Shown here piece after piece: positions 1 through 12,452 of a DNA stretch of 64,000 nucleotides. Position numbers and translations under genes: made by a program. The DNA comes from Homalodisca vitripennis (lineage: Eukaryota > Arthropoda > Insecta > Hemiptera > Cicadellidae), in contig NC_060210.1 of NCBI RefSeq assembly GCF_021130785.1, positions 187,372,501 to 187,436,500 on the forward strand, read 5' to 3'. How positions within the stretch are numbered: the stretch's first letter is position 1; every line of letters begins with the position of its first letter. A model generated the notes under the pieces. That model searched no databases, was not told the DNA's origin, and saw only the letters and a list, made by a program, of their open reading frames with translations.

Positions 1-401
1 TGAAGGCAGATAAACATTACACTTTCCTGTGGGTGAAGAATGGGCGAATTTTTATGCGGAAGAATCAAGGGGAGCGTTATGTAATCATCAACTGTGAAGC
101 TGACCTTCAAAGACTCATTTGACTTTATTCGTCCTGCTGTACACTGTCTATTTGTATGTTTAGTTTTAAGTTGCACTCGAAAATGCTATTTATATGTTAT
201 ACCTCTCAAACGTCACACTATTTGTATACTTGTTATGTATTGTTTTTGTTCTGTCTTTATTTATATGAAGCGTACATTATTTATGGTGTAATATTTTTTT
301 TCTTCACTGATGATGGAAACAAATGAAATTTTGAATGAAAGCATGAATTCTTTAAATGAAACTTAAAAGTTATTTTTGTACGTCTAAAAAAAACGTTAAA
401 G
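1..401. other. AT-rich sequence with no recognised gene
   Basis: No homology-like protein stretch, structured RNA or repeat was recognised here. A 65-codon open stretch (94-291, plus) has low-complexity hydrophobic content and looks like chance. It ends just where the endonuclease remnant of the adjacent LINE begins, so part of it may be 5' leader of that element, but I cannot show this. Confidence 0.4.
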
Positions 402-1073
402 ACTGCACATGTCAATGATGAAAGTTTGAGAGCACACAGAGAATCCTTTCCTTCAGTTATTCAATGATAAACATGTTTGATATTATAGTAGCTACCGAAA
501 CATTTTTAGATCCAGTTATGCAATCAGCACCTTATATGATCGATGGGTATAATATAATAAGGCATGACAGAGAAGGAAAAGAAGGAGGGTGGCATAGCTG
601 TATACCTTAGAAGTAATCTTAGTTATAGAATAATAGCCTCATCCGACTCTAGATATAGTAAGAAAGTAGAGTATATTGTGTTAGAAGTTACGTGTGTCTG
701 GAAATTGTTGTTATGTGCAGTATATCGCCCCCCAAAAGCATCTGGAATGGCCGAGCTGTTTGATATTGTAGCTAATTTGTTGCCCACACATGATAATTTA
801 TTGATGTTAGGTGATTTTAATACTGATCTCAGCTCTAATAGAATTTTTGCTGATAGAACCGCATTATTGAATCATGTTGAAGCTCTTAATTTAAATATTT
901 TACCATTGAATGCAACCTACCACTTACCTAATAGCGATACACTGTTGGACTTAATTATAGTAAATGATGTAAATAAGGTAAAAAAGCATGGTCAGTTGGC
1001 TGTTTCAGGGATTTCTTACCATGAATTGATTTATGTAGAATTAAATTTAAGAATTAAGTTAAAATGTAAATAA
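402..1073 (+). pseudogene. LINE endonuclease domain (EEP family), frameshifted
   Basis: Reading from about 402 gives an SLRAHRESF-like start, typical of LINE endonucleases. A frameshift near 455-475 follows, then DIIVATETFLD (from about 479). A further shift near 575-590 leads into the longest open part (564-1073, 169 codons). That part carries YRPP, GDFNTDL (810 onward) and, near its end, SYHELIY (1014 onward), where the family has a Ser-Asp-His triad. The family enzyme nicks target DNA to prime reverse transcription. Asp of the final triad is replaced by Tyr here, a second sign of decay besides the frameshifts. The next module of the element begins about 80 bp downstream. Confidence 0.85.
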
Positions 1074-1155
1074 GAACAGATTAGTTATAAGAGATTTTAA
1101 GCATGTGAATATCATTAATTTAAAAAATGAATGTTTAAATACGGATTGAGGCAAT

Positions 1156-3174
1156 GTGTATAGTAGTAATAATATTGATGAAATGGTAAATATGGTTGAG
1201 GAGAGATTGTTGGAATTATTTAATACATTTGTACCTGAACGAGTTATCCGTAAGAAAAGAAAGCCATGTCCTTGGATAGATGAAGTTCTGAAAGGGTTGA
1301 TGACACAAAGAGACTCTAAATATAAGCGTTATGTTAGAACAAAAAATGTCGGGGACTGGGAAGAGTACAGACAGTTAAGAAATAGAATTAAGAGATTACA
1401 GAGAGATGCCAGGAATCGACATTTTCGTTCGTTACTAGAGGAACAAAAATCGGGCAAAGATTTATGGAAGATTTTAAATAGTCAGGGTGCTGGTAAGGAA
1501 AAGAAACATATTTCAGACCCTATAGTTAACATCAATGACCTTAATAACTATTTTTGTGGTGTTAATAATGGTATAGACGATAACCTGATTGAATATTACA
1601 AGAGTAAGAGAGAACTAGGAGAGACTCATAATAATTTTGTGTTTACTAATGTTACTGTAGAATTAATTCATAGTGAGATTAAAAACATTTCCTCTAATGC
1701 AGTGGGAAATGATGGCATACCATTTAAAATTCATAAAATTGGTGTATGATGAAATAAAATATGTTTTATCTTACATTTTTAACTACTCACTTAATAATAG
1801 TGTTTATCCTAGTCAGTGGAAGAGAGCATTAATTCTGCCATTACCAAAGATAGATAATCCATTAGAATGTAAACACTACAGGTCTATAAATATTCTGTGT
1901 GTTCTAAGGAAAATTCTTGATAAGCTTGCATATAAACAGGTCAGCGAATATGTTAATGTAAATAATATCCTGTTCAAATACCAGTCTGGTTATCGCCCTG
2001 TATACAGCACTCAAACTGCCCTGATCAGAGGAAGTTAACAATATTAATGCTCTTGGACTTTAGTCGAGCTTTTGAGTGTGTCAACCATAGGCTACTATTG
2101 TCTGTACTCGAATCGTATAATTTTGATGACATAGTTCTTAAGTGGTTTTGCTCTTATTTAGTAGATAGAGTTCAAAGAATTAAAACTCAAAGTGGTATAC
2201 TGTCTGAATGGAGGTGTAACCGTGTAGGGGTGCCTCAGGGGGGTCAACAATGTCCGCATTGTTATTTAGTTTGTACATAAATAGAATAGATGAACCAATT
2301 ACTTTTTGTAAGACAATGTTTTATGCTGATGACATGCAAATGTACACACACTGTCAGTTGGATGAAATTAATATTGCTGTTGACCGCCTAAACGCTGATC
2401 TTACAATGTTATATAAGTGGTGCACTGACCATGGGCTAAGCCTGAATGCAGCTAAATGCAAACCCATAATATTAGGAACACCTCGTCTTTTATCTCGTGT
2501 TAACATAAATGAGATTTTACATGTAAAAATAAATGGGTTTGCACTTAATTATGAGCATGCTGTTGTTAACCTAGGTGTTAGATTATGTAATACGCTGTCA
2601 TGGTCGGAGCAAGTTAACTATATTCACAAGAGAGTATACCAAAGTTTGTATAGGCTTAAGAGGCTATGTTTCAATCCAACTGTACATATAAAAAAATTGC
2701 TTGTATCTACCCTTATCTTTCCATGTTTAGACTATTCCAATGCCGTATTTTGTGATATAAACAATGAACAACTACAGAAGCTACAAAGGGCACAGAATGC
2801 GTGTATTCGTTATATTTTCAATTTACCAATAGATGAGCATATTACTGTTTATTTTAAAGATCTATGTTGGTTAAAGATAAATGAAAGAATTGAGTACAGT
2901 GTTCTGTTACAAATGTATAAAATTTTGATGTTTGAAAATCCAGATTATTTATTCCATCAATATATAATGATGAACCGTGTGCATGGTAGGCAAACAAGAT
3001 TTAGTAATTTAACTTTTACAATTCCCAATTCATAGAACAGTAATATATAATAAGTCTTATCATGTAAGTAGTATAAGATTATTAAACAACTTGGATGACA
3101 ATATTAAATATGCTCCTAGTGTAGCTTTGTTTAAAAAAAGGCTAAAGAATCATTTGTTGGCTAGATATGATTAA
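1156..3174 (+). pseudogene. LINE reverse transcriptase region, multiply frameshifted
   Basis: The linker (1156-1749) is rich in Lys/Arg and includes the usual W.ILN segment. The polymerase begins near 1640, with NAVGNDGIP leading to a frameshift at about 1740. It continues with SQWKRALILPLPK and the H-STQTAL box (to 2038). There is a probable loss of some 15 codons, then LLDFSRAFECVNH (2050 onward). The VPQG box is disrupted by an extra base in a run of six G (about 2237-2242). The next open stretch holds SALLFSLYIN and the catalytic YADD (2322-2333), followed by the thumb-like LGVRL..LSW block. One more shift near 3030 restores a C-terminal LFKKRLKNHLLARYD ending at TAA 3172-3174. The catalytic Asp pair is retained, but the frame is broken at least four times. 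Confidence 0.9.
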
Positions 3175-3208
3175 CTACTGCATCATTTTGTAAACATAAT
3201 ATGTGCAT

Positions 3209-3252
3209 GTATATATATATATATATATATATTATAATAAATAAATAAAATT
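3209..3252. repeat. (AT)n followed by ATAA-type tail
   Basis: About 11 AT units (3209-3231) run into an ATAATAAATAAATAAAA stretch, 35 bp after the LINE stop codon. This may be the short-repeat 3' tail of the element or a later microsatellite expansion at the tail. Confidence 0.8.
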
Positions 3253-3745
3253 TAACTTAGGTACCATGTAAATATACTTGTTTTTGTGCTGTTTTTCTTT
3301 TCGTGTTGTACGAATTATAATGAATATTTATTAAACTATTTATTGTGTATGTTTAAATCCATGTGTTTTTGTAAATTGATTGCTGTGTTTATGTTAGTTT
3401 GAGAGGAATTTTTATTGCATGTAATACTTGAATTCTATTTATAATTTGTAATGTTTCTAACTGTTAAATGATTATACAAAACTAAAAAAAAAATATGTTT
3501 ATTATTAATAATATTTTGAATGTATCATATAATTGTGTACTGCAGGATTAAATTAGTAACAATCATGCAATGTAAAGGTATAGTCATAAAAGCTGCTTGG
3601 TATACAGTGTAACATTGCTTATAAGTAATGGATGTTTGAGGCACGACTGAAATGAATAAAAAAATTGTAAAATGTTTGGGGCCTGTCCTGGCGGAAGAGT
3701 GGAGCATTGGTCTAAGCCAGGGCAGGTAAAATAAAGAAATTGTCA

Positions 3746-3748
<3 letters not shown>
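3253..3748. other. AT-rich flank of the LINE
   Basis: No gene seen. A run of ten A (3484-3493) is an alternative position for the LINE 3' end, which would make 3175-3483 its 3' untranslated region. I could not decide between this and the AT tail upstream. Confidence 0.3.

Positions 3749-3820
<72 letters not shown>
3749..3820. repeat. (TC)n microsatellite
   Basis: About 36 dinucleotide units with a single TTTC interruption near 3807. It is a simple polypurine/polypyrimidine tract with no associated gene. Confidence 0.95.
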
Positions 3821-4210
3821 GATGAGAAAATCTTCTTCTCCTTGAGTTTCAAAATTTGATCACGATTGGCCTTGAAAAGTGGTGCACGCTAGTGAACAAA
3901 ATAAGCCTACTTTCTTGCAGCCGAATCTTAAGTTACACTCCTTTTTTAATTTACAAAAATAGAATTAAGCAGGTTTTAAGGTGCAGCTGGAAGAAGCGTG
4001 TGGATTCGTTGAAATGCATTATTGGCATGCTTCCAACTTCATTGTTCTGGGTCTAGTTGATTACCAAGCCACCCTGAACCTGATAAATATCCACTGACGT
4101 CCTTCAACTTTACTTATCAGAACGTCTAACCGAAATCTGGCTATTTAGATCTTCAAAGATATTACCTGGTAGGGCTTAATGAGAATGATCGATGGCTACC
4201 GATTAAATAC
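3821..4210. other. Unassigned sequence
   Basis: Slightly less AT-rich than the surroundings. A 66-codon open stretch (3856-4056, plus) shows no recognisable family. If the minus-strand exon candidate at 4211-4296 is real, this would be its downstream intron. Confidence 0.3.
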
Positions 4211-4296
4211 CTTCCCAAAGAATTGCTGCTCTGCCTCAGCTGCTAGGACCTTCAATCGCTCTTCTTTGCTTTTAGGCTTTTTCTTTTCACTCCAAG
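4211..4296 (-). CDS. Exon-like segment of unknown protein
   Basis: On the minus strand an 86-base stretch reads as a charged, helix-forming peptide: WSEKKKPKSK, then EERLKVLAAEAEQQFFGK. It is bounded by AG upstream (4297-4298) and AAG|GTATTT downstream, so it fits an internal exon entered in phase 1 and left in phase 0. The frame also stays open upstream of the AG, and a stop follows 12 bases beyond the putative donor. The Lys/Glu/Ala-rich composition stands out from the AT-rich surroundings. I do not recognise the family. It could be a genuine short exon of a gene extending beyond the window, a fragment of an old mobile-element protein, or chance. The upstream pyrimidine tract is weak. Confidence 0.25.
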
Positions 4297-5240
4297 CTTG
4301 ATTGATATATAATAAATTGATTTGACCTTGAATAAAATTTTTGCAGACATGAGATCGATGGGAATTTTAAAAATTTTATAAAAATTGTGACCCTAACATC
4401 AATGCAAATTTTCAACTTTCTGGGAATTTTTGCAAGGGTCAATATCTAAATTGACCTGACTAATATATTACGTCTTCCGACAGTTTATATTTACAAAACT
4501 GTTAGCTGATATTTACTTTCGAATAAAAAGGCTTGCCTACCACCACTTGATGACGATAGCTTGGAGCGGTATTTTTGTTTTCGATTCTTATACACGCTAA
4601 CTTTCGAATGAGTTAGCTAATAGGATTGAAATTTTGTTGTAACCTCCGTTCCCAACTTCTTCTGTATATAAAATAAAAATTGTGAAATTTGGTATATTGC
4701 AAGTCGCTATTCGAGCCAGGATATTATATTGATCGCTAGGCCTTCCACACTGCACCAAAAATTTATCATAAATTTATAGTTGTAATAAAATATAGCATAA
4801 AATAATATCGGAAATTCCTTTAGTTATTACTCTAGATATAGCTCTTATTGTGATTTCAAACGAAACATAGTTATTTATATGATTTTCATAAAAAAATCTG
4901 TTTGTATTATTTAAGGTACTGCTTGGTTTCTATTTTATTAAGGCACAAAGTATTAACATACAAGAAAGTCATTATATCTCAAAATAATTTAACTACGGCA
5001 CAGTTACAGAAAAGTGTACACAAAATAAAAGGATATTGACTACTGAGAGACTCATCCATTACAACCAAAAATATGGCGGAAGGTTGATAAATCACATAAC
5101 TGCGTGTCCTAGAATATGTCTTTCACTTATCCAGGCGTAAAGATTGTTACAATGCTTTCTGGATTTCCTAATTTTATCCCTTAAAGGCTTACCCTCTTCC
5201 ATGGATAATTTGGTAAAAAGTCGTAAACGGTGTATGTATT
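4297..5240. other. AT-rich sequence with no recognised gene
   Basis: Nothing recognisable on either strand. If the neighbouring exon candidate is genuine this is its upstream intron. Confidence 0.3.
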
Positions 5241-5655
5241 AAGGGGGTTCGGTATGCCCTATCCCTTCCCATGTTAATTTTGGCCCAATTTTATGTACCT
5301 TTTCTCAGAAACCTTTAAAGATATCATCATCAAAACCTTAGGACACTACTATTTAAACCTTTGTTAAACATTTTAGAGCGGAAGACATTATAAAATCTAT
5401 TTTTAAATTAATTTTATTAAGCATTAAAAATTATAATTATAAATTATTTTACAAAAAATTTATAAAATTTTTAATTTACAAACAAATTAAATAAAAACTT
5501 CTTTTTTTAAACTTTTTTCCGCTCTAAATGTTAACATAGGTCTAAATAGTAGTGTCCTAAAGTTTGATGATGATAGCTTTAAAAGGTTTCTGAGAAAAAG
5601 GTACATAAAATTGGCCAAATTAACATGGGAAGGATAGGGCATACCGAACCCCCTT
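5241..5655. mobile_element. Non-autonomous fold-back element (MITE-like), ~140-bp inverted arms
   Basis: The left arm (5241-5383) begins AAGGGGGTTCGGTATGCCC. The right arm (about 5517-5655) is its reverse complement with a few substitutions and single-base indels, mostly in short homopolymers. The core between them (~130 bp) is AT-rich and encodes nothing. A 415-bp length, long inverted termini and no ORF fit a MITE mobilised in trans by a DNA transposase. The flanks (TATT on the left, TTTTTCA on the right) show no clear target duplication, so the superfamily is undetermined. Confidence 0.85.
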
Positions 5656-6805
5656 TTTCAATTAATTCCAACTCGTATTTATATTGAAGTATAAGTCGAG
5701 TTATTTTCTGATTCAACCAAATTTACCACTGGTTGAACAAAGTTATTTTCGTTCTTATGTTTAAAATAACTATAGTAATTGATTTACTTATATTTTTGAA
5801 CCAGAAAACTAGTGCGATTCGAAACATTAAATAGGCCATACAAAGAAAGAAATTCTAAATTTAAAAATTCTTGTGTTAGTGGCATGCTGTAATGAAACAA
5901 TCTTGAATTTTACTTTACGAAAACAATATTAAACATTACTTCACCCCTTATGTTCAGTCTAGGAATTATACAATAAGCGTCATCTTAAATATCACATTAT
6001 TATGCTTTCGGTTAATTCTTGCTTATAAAGTGTACTCTGTTTAAGTACTTAAACTATACATTTAAGATTTCTTAACAATTAATATATAACTTTTGAAACA
6101 TTCCTAGAGAAACCTTTCGCTATTTACTAATTATATTTTTAACAAATAACAAATATCATTTTTGTATAGTTTTGGCAAGTTCAAGTCCAAATTTAATTTT
6201 TTTTACTTTTTGGTTATGTTTAAGATAACCAAAAACACATCGTACATCGTAAGATTAAAAATCTGCTGTAGAACAAACAACCTTGAAATTTTTCAAGTAG
6301 GAACAATAAGTGGCATGCACTTTTGCAGCCTTATCTTTTCCTATCGTCATGGGAGATGTATATTTTTTTAAAGTATGTGAATACACACTCCACACAATCC
6401 TTTATCTTTACTTATACAGTGTTTTGTTGTTTCTTTTATTTAAAACTATGTAATATAAGATTTTTTAGACTTTTCCCTGACTAACCAATACAAATTACAA
6501 ATAATTAAAGCACTTTTGGATTTGTGTTGCCTATATATTTATTATAAGACATATACCATTATTTTTTATTTTAACATAACGTGTCCTTATGTGGCGATAA
6601 AAAGATAGCCTCCACTTAGTCTTAAAGTGCAAACGAAGGACTATCTAGTCTTAGGCTTCACCATGGAATTTAAAAAGACTTAATCGTGGTTCATACTCAA
6701 TTTATTATTGATATTATTAAAACCTGTTTCAATGATCAATTGCAACTGATGCTATTGCATTTTAAATAATTAACCCTTTTATAGATTTTCAACGTAATAT
6801 TAGGT
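5656..6805. other. AT-rich sequence with no recognised gene
   Basis: A 69-codon open stretch (6162-6371, plus) has no recognisable motif and ordinary AT-driven composition. I see nothing else. Confidence 0.3.
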
Positions 6806-6904
6806 CCCCCACCCCCCCCCCCCCCCACCCCCCCCCCCCCCCACCCCCCCCCCCCCCCACCCCCCCCCCCCCCCACCCCCCCCCCCCCCCACCCCCCCCC
6901 CCCC
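6806..6904. repeat. Exact 16-bp C-tract minisatellite (C15A)n
   Basis: Cytosine-only sequence interrupted by single A residues at 6811, 6827, 6843, 6859, 6875 and 6891, always exactly 16 bases apart. The complementary strand is a series of G15 runs, which would favour G-quadruplex formation, with i-motif on this strand. Tract lengths in such DNA are error-prone in sequencing and assembly. Confidence 0.95.
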
Positions 6905-9900
6905 ATCTAATAGAAGTTATTTATAAAAAATTTGATATACATGTGTATAAAAGTATTTTTGTGTCTTACAACTTTTTACAAAGTGACAATTTGTATTGAA
7001 TAGATCCAAATTTTGTAATATTTCACAGCCTGTTGTTACATTCTAACAATAGTTTATAATAATATATTTTCTTAAAAAATTTAAATTAAATATAAATATA
7101 TAAAATGTGTTGACAATGTTCTGAATTAATTTTTATTATGACTGTATGAATCTACCAATTGAAATACATATAACAAATATTTAAAAGCACACTAATTTCA
7201 AAATTTATTGTCTAGTTTTTACTGAATTTATGACATTTCTTAATGATTTGAAGCTTATTTGATAAGAACCATACTAACATTTTATTTCATTTTGTGGTTT
7301 ACAAATGAAAAAAATATGTTACTGGGCTAAGATTATGCATGATCACAGAAAAATATTTTAATTCAATACTGATTCCAATACTTAGTGACTTCGCATGATT
7401 ATTAGCTAATAACATAGTTCATGAGTTTATTTAAGCTAATTGTTTAGTAAGCCAACGAGATTATTTTAGCTATTGTCATAAAAACCATAAAAAACTTTCC
7501 TAATTGACTGATCCAGTATACAGGTACGTGTGTTAACGATTTACTCACAAATTAATTCGTAAAAAATGCTCCTATATTTAATAATTTTATGCCAAATAAA
7601 TACATGTTCTAAATTATAAAAATATATGGTACTTATAATGTATAAAACTTTTTTGTTACTATTCCGTTGTAATGTTATTATTTATTAAATTATATTCAGT
7701 AATAACTCAAATAAAATTTAAAATAAATTAAAAAGGTTTATGGTAACTAATTTACATAAATAATGTGAAACTAATTTGATCAAATAAAACTAGAGAGATT
7801 TATAAACAATAATGCTGACCGAAGCCTGTACCATTAGTGTTCAACTCTGCAAGGAGTTCTGTACATATACAAATTGATTATTTTACATGACCAGTAATGT
7901 TAGATAATGATAAAAAGCAATTGTTTGCACATACTAATTTTTAGTTTTAGGATATTGTGTAGTAAAATGTATATTCTAGATATTGTGGCTAAAACAGAAA
8001 TAAATATCAAAACACCATGATGCAAAGAAAACGATTAGTAAAACCCCAGACTAAGAAATAACCAGTAATAATTTTGTTTAAATTAAATTCATTATAATCA
8101 TCTTAAGAACTGGTGTTTTCATTATGGAAGTACAGATAGTAGAGAGATATATTTTCATTATTAGTGTATTATAATAGTTTAAGAAGTTTATGTTTGCAGA
8201 TATATCTGTACTGAAATAGGTATAATAACTAATATTCACGCCACAGCTATACTATATTATAGTATATACTATAATTCACATTATTTCAACGAATTTTTAA
8301 ACAACTAAACTGTATCGACTAAGAATTTTTGGATAACAGAGCAAGGGTATCAGCTCTGAATTGTAATAAAATTATTTATTTACTCGAAAATTTTTTTTAT
8401 TGCCTAATTCATAAGCTAAAATTGAGAGATCCCAACAATTCTCGTGGATTCCTTTTGTTGATGGTATAGGTCTAACACAAAAATTCGCTACGCAATAAAC
8501 AAATGAAATTGTTCTGTCAAATAGTATTTGTTTTCTGGAAGTATTTACCCGAATAGGTGTTCGCAATATAATAAAGATCTTCCTATGGCTTAACCATTTT
8601 ATGAAACTGAAATTTTATTTGTATGAAATAATTTACCACGAAAATATTATAAAAGCTTGATAAAAATATCAAAATGTGATGTCGTCGGTATGCAAGAGAT
8701 GCTCCCAGCACTGAGAGGTATCTACAATGACGTGCTATAATCGCTCAATTATCCTGTTTAAATTCACCAACAGGTCAGACCTATTCAAGAAAATAACAGG
8801 TCCTCCAACAATTAACACAAACAAGCGTAGATCTAATCTCCACAGAAGCGTATCCTGTCGATAACCATCTCGCTTCAAACTGAACTTAATATACTTTTCC
8901 TTAAAATCCGCCGACACCATTAGTGGTCCTTGTTAATTACCAGTCTCCAGACGTCTTTGTCCTGGCGAAGACAATGTTCCCTATTCCCCTTGATTACTCC
9001 TAAGATAAAACCTTCTTCTCCAAGATATTTTCTAATTAAGTTTCAAAACCTTAGAATTGCTGCCAGCGTACAAAGGGATCCTTTACAACTTCTTAAAAAT
9101 AAAATTATAAATCCAGAGATACTAGAACAGACTAGACACATTCGTTTGACTTTGATTCAAAGTATACTAATTTTTGTTAAATTTTTTATTTCCAATCGTT
9201 TCAAGAAAAAAAATAAGAAAAATGTCACTGAAAATTGTTTGCCTTACACTTGCTCATCCGTTGGGTGTGCAGTATAGGAAATGTAAGGTCTTCATTAAGA
9301 AGAGTGAAGTTAGTGTTGAATTTTAGTGTTATGCATTGATTCTATAATTCTTAAAGTATACAATTTTAACTGCCCTGCGAGGACAGTTACTGAATTATAC
9401 AACCAAATGTAAGAAATAGAGTTCAAATCTTGCTATTAATTTAAATTTCAATACGACAAATTCTATATGCTAATATTCAACGTACATACCTGATTAAATT
9501 AATACCAACATTTGAATTTTATCCTATTGTTATATTTAATTGCTTTTAAAGTTATGTAAGAGGATTGGTTTCAACCGAAGGAAGGCAAAAAATTGTCATT
9601 TTAATTAATGGCAGTTTTAAATTTGATTCTCTTCTATTTATTAGATATAACGCGGTAAGAGGATAAAGTTCAAAGGAAGAGAAAAGTTGAAAATGAATTA
9701 TTTTGCATTGTTTATTACCAGTAAAAACCGATGTTTTGACATTTAATATTTTCATAGTTAAACATACTTCACACAAATAGAATATAAAATATTTGTAATA
9801 TTTTGTGAATAAAACTTGGGAAATTTTATTCTTACTTGCTGCACAATAATATCTTTCTTTCATCAATCTCAGAGAAAAAGAAGAAATTTAAATTTTACCA

Positions 9901-12452
9901 AAATGTTTTTATAAAATGAGTGAGTAAACTAAGTTAGTGTGGTGTTAAACGTTTTATATCACAAACAGTTACTCCTCAATCGGTTTCTTAGAACTTCTAC
10001 TTCATTTCCAATTTCTATTTAAAATATTCTAAAATTATCCTTTAGTGTAAACGTGATCAGTTTGTATGTCAGTAAAGCCAAGGGTGCTTTTTTGAGATTA
10101 ATAGCCTAAATGTAATGATAGTAAGTGGATATTTAGGGATCTTGATCATGACACAATATCATAGGTTAGTTTAACTGTTGAAATTTATGAAACATATTTT
10201 CTACTATACATTTAAGTTTTGAATCAATTCGTTAGTCAATAAGTGTGATAGCATTTTGTGTTTTAATGGTTGCTTATTATAATAGATATTGTTGTACAAA
10301 GCATTTCCATCTGACCGAAAGTGCACTTCAAACGTGGCATATATCCTTATACTCCATTAGTTGCCCGATGGTTTCTAAAGTAGTAAATTCTTCTTATTTA
10401 ACTGTTAACTTATAGAGACAGAGATGATTTGGCCTTGAAATTACTAGCACAATATTGAACGATCCGTGATTGATAAAACTCTTCCAATAACTTCTGAGAT
10501 CATCAGAACAGCTTATGAGTCCATAGTTGTAAAACTTTTGTAATTACTGCAGGAAAAGATTGTGGAGAAATAGATAACAGCTATATATCTTCCTCACTCA
10601 TTTTGTACCTGTGATGATATATAACTAGAATTAAATGTTGGGCATGCCAAAATGCGAGACTTTATTGGCTGTAAAACGTTTTCTGATGACAATAAAACAG
10701 ATCCGCAACAAACCCAGGAGCAATTACCTCACGTTAACAGCCCATAAAGTTCGCTTTCAGACCAATAAAACTATTTGGTAGCAATAAAGTCAGACTTTAA
10801 CTCAAGGTTATGTCGATGACTTAGACGTTTGATAAGCATATCAATCTTATCTTTCGCAAGTCTCTGACCCAATAGTTTGTTATCGTATTGGATTGGCATT
10901 TTATTTCTTACATTCAGTGAGTTTTCAATTGTGACGTGATGAAATACTTATACAATTTTTTTTTCAATATACTTTTAAAAATTTCTCAAAATTTGGTCCG
11001 TTCCAAGAAATGATCTTTCTACTCCATGAAATGACTATTTCGTATCAACTGAGTTTTTGATATGTCAAGTGAAAAGGGATACCTAAGAGTGTTTTATGCT
11101 ATTATTCCTGTTTTATTATCAATTTTGTTAACTTATTAACTTTTTGTTCATAATAATTCTTCAAAATATATGTGTGTGATTTAATAACAATTTCAACTTT
11201 TTACTTCTGTCTTATAATTGCTAAAACCATTTGGACTTGAATATTCACTGATTAGATCAGGTTAATTTTAATTAAACTTATTTGCAACTATTTCATGTCT
11301 GATTGAACGTGGCCTTTTAATGTGCAGTTGTATAATTATAAAAAAACATACAATGGAAACGATATTAAAAATGGTGTAATGGATTTTATAATCTTAATGT
11401 TGATTAAAATATACAATATCAGTATCTTAAACTTACATGACGGAATCTTAAAATGTAACAGCTCATATTGTGCTCATTGAGCTTCATTTTATTACATATA
11501 AATACCATTCGCTTACATTATAACTCCTGAGTATACTTGCATATATTCCACTGGAACCCCCTAAGTCCTAATAATTAATTATAAATAAGTATATTTACAA
11601 TTTATCGCATTTAATATTACTTTATAAAACAAACGTTAACTAATGATGTACAATCAAAAATCAAGGAATGAAATAATAATTTAAACAAAATTGATTATGC
11701 TCTCCTATGTAAAAATATAAATATGTATATCCATTTGCTCTCTAGTTATTTACACTGTGTCTGGAATGAATGTGTTACGGATGTTTAAGGCAACATTGGA
11801 ACCATCTCGTAACTCTTACCGACATTATCTCGGTTGAAAAGCCATTCGGAGATCGTAGAATAATCAAACCTTTGCAGTTACCACATACAAAGAACTACTA
11901 AAACTCTTTGAGTCCATACCAGTCTAAACGAGCAGTTAGAGAATAACTCCCCCAGGTCTAAACATTCTGAATGGCCTTTGACACTGAGAAAGCTTCACCC
12001 GGTCAAACCATCACTCTTGTACTGAATTAGTTCCTCCACTGAGTCACTCCCTAGAGCGGATCTTAGCATTTGTATTCGGAGAGGTTCGTTTCCTGGGTTA
12101 CCCAGGTGTAAGATACATATTATTCTTCCGCACTCAGTACAGATCATGCTTGACGAGTACAAAGTGATCAAAAATATATCTTAATTTATCAAAGGAAAAT
12201 CAATAAATTCAAGTTAACTTAGAAATTGCCTCAAGATTTAGTTTAAGCCTTATATTCGGTCCAAGGGTCTTTTTATTGGAAGCTGGATTGTAGGAACTTT
12301 AAAAAATCTGTTTTTAATGTTTAAACTAAGCTCATCTATTGTAATTTGCGATAGTACATTTTAGTTGAATGTTATCACTTCATAAAATTAAACCCATAGT
12401 CTTTCAAAAAATCATAATAGATTGTTTACATTTACTCATCTCAACTATCACG
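6905..12452. other. Long AT-rich stretch without recognised genes
   Basis: Open stretches at 8372-8566 and 8735-8920 (minus), 8930-9277 (plus) and 9552-9866 (minus) match no family I know and lack codon-like composition. Between 10661 and 10790 there are five TTTAT/ATAAA-type motifs in somewhat less AT-rich DNA, a weak hint of a regulatory segment. The part at 11760-12140 is more GC-rich and may be an old unrecognised mobile-element fragment. A short near-palindrome of TATA-type sequence lies at about 8248-8275. Confidence 0.3.

Larger units (their letters stand above)
402..3252 (+). mobile_element. Decayed CR1/Jockey-group non-LTR retrotransposon (LINE)
   Basis: A single-ORF2-type LINE in plus orientation: apurinic-like endonuclease (about 402-1073), linker, reverse transcriptase (about 1600-3174), then an (AT)n and ATAA-rich end. 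It would copy its RNA into DNA by target-primed reverse transcription. Visible motifs include GDFN in the endonuclease, and DFSRAF, VPQG and YADD in the polymerase. The order and motif wording fit the CR1/L2/Jockey cluster, but the clade cannot be fixed by eye. At least five frame breaks and one probable small deletion make it a dead copy. No ORF1 was recognised, so it is 5'-truncated or ORF1 has decayed. No target-site duplication was confirmed. Confidence 0.9.

Noticed and set aside
94..291. Small hydrophobic ORF ahead of the LINE
   Set aside because: Low-complexity hydrophobic translation with no family signature; more likely chance or decayed element leader.
5241..5655. piggyBac-type assignment from a TTAA at the left end
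   Set aside because: The right flank lacks TTAA at the corresponding place, so a TTAA target duplication is not supported.
8735..9277. Divergent pair of short frames around 8.93 kb
   Set aside because: Neither peptide shows a recognisable motif, and codon composition follows the local AT bias.
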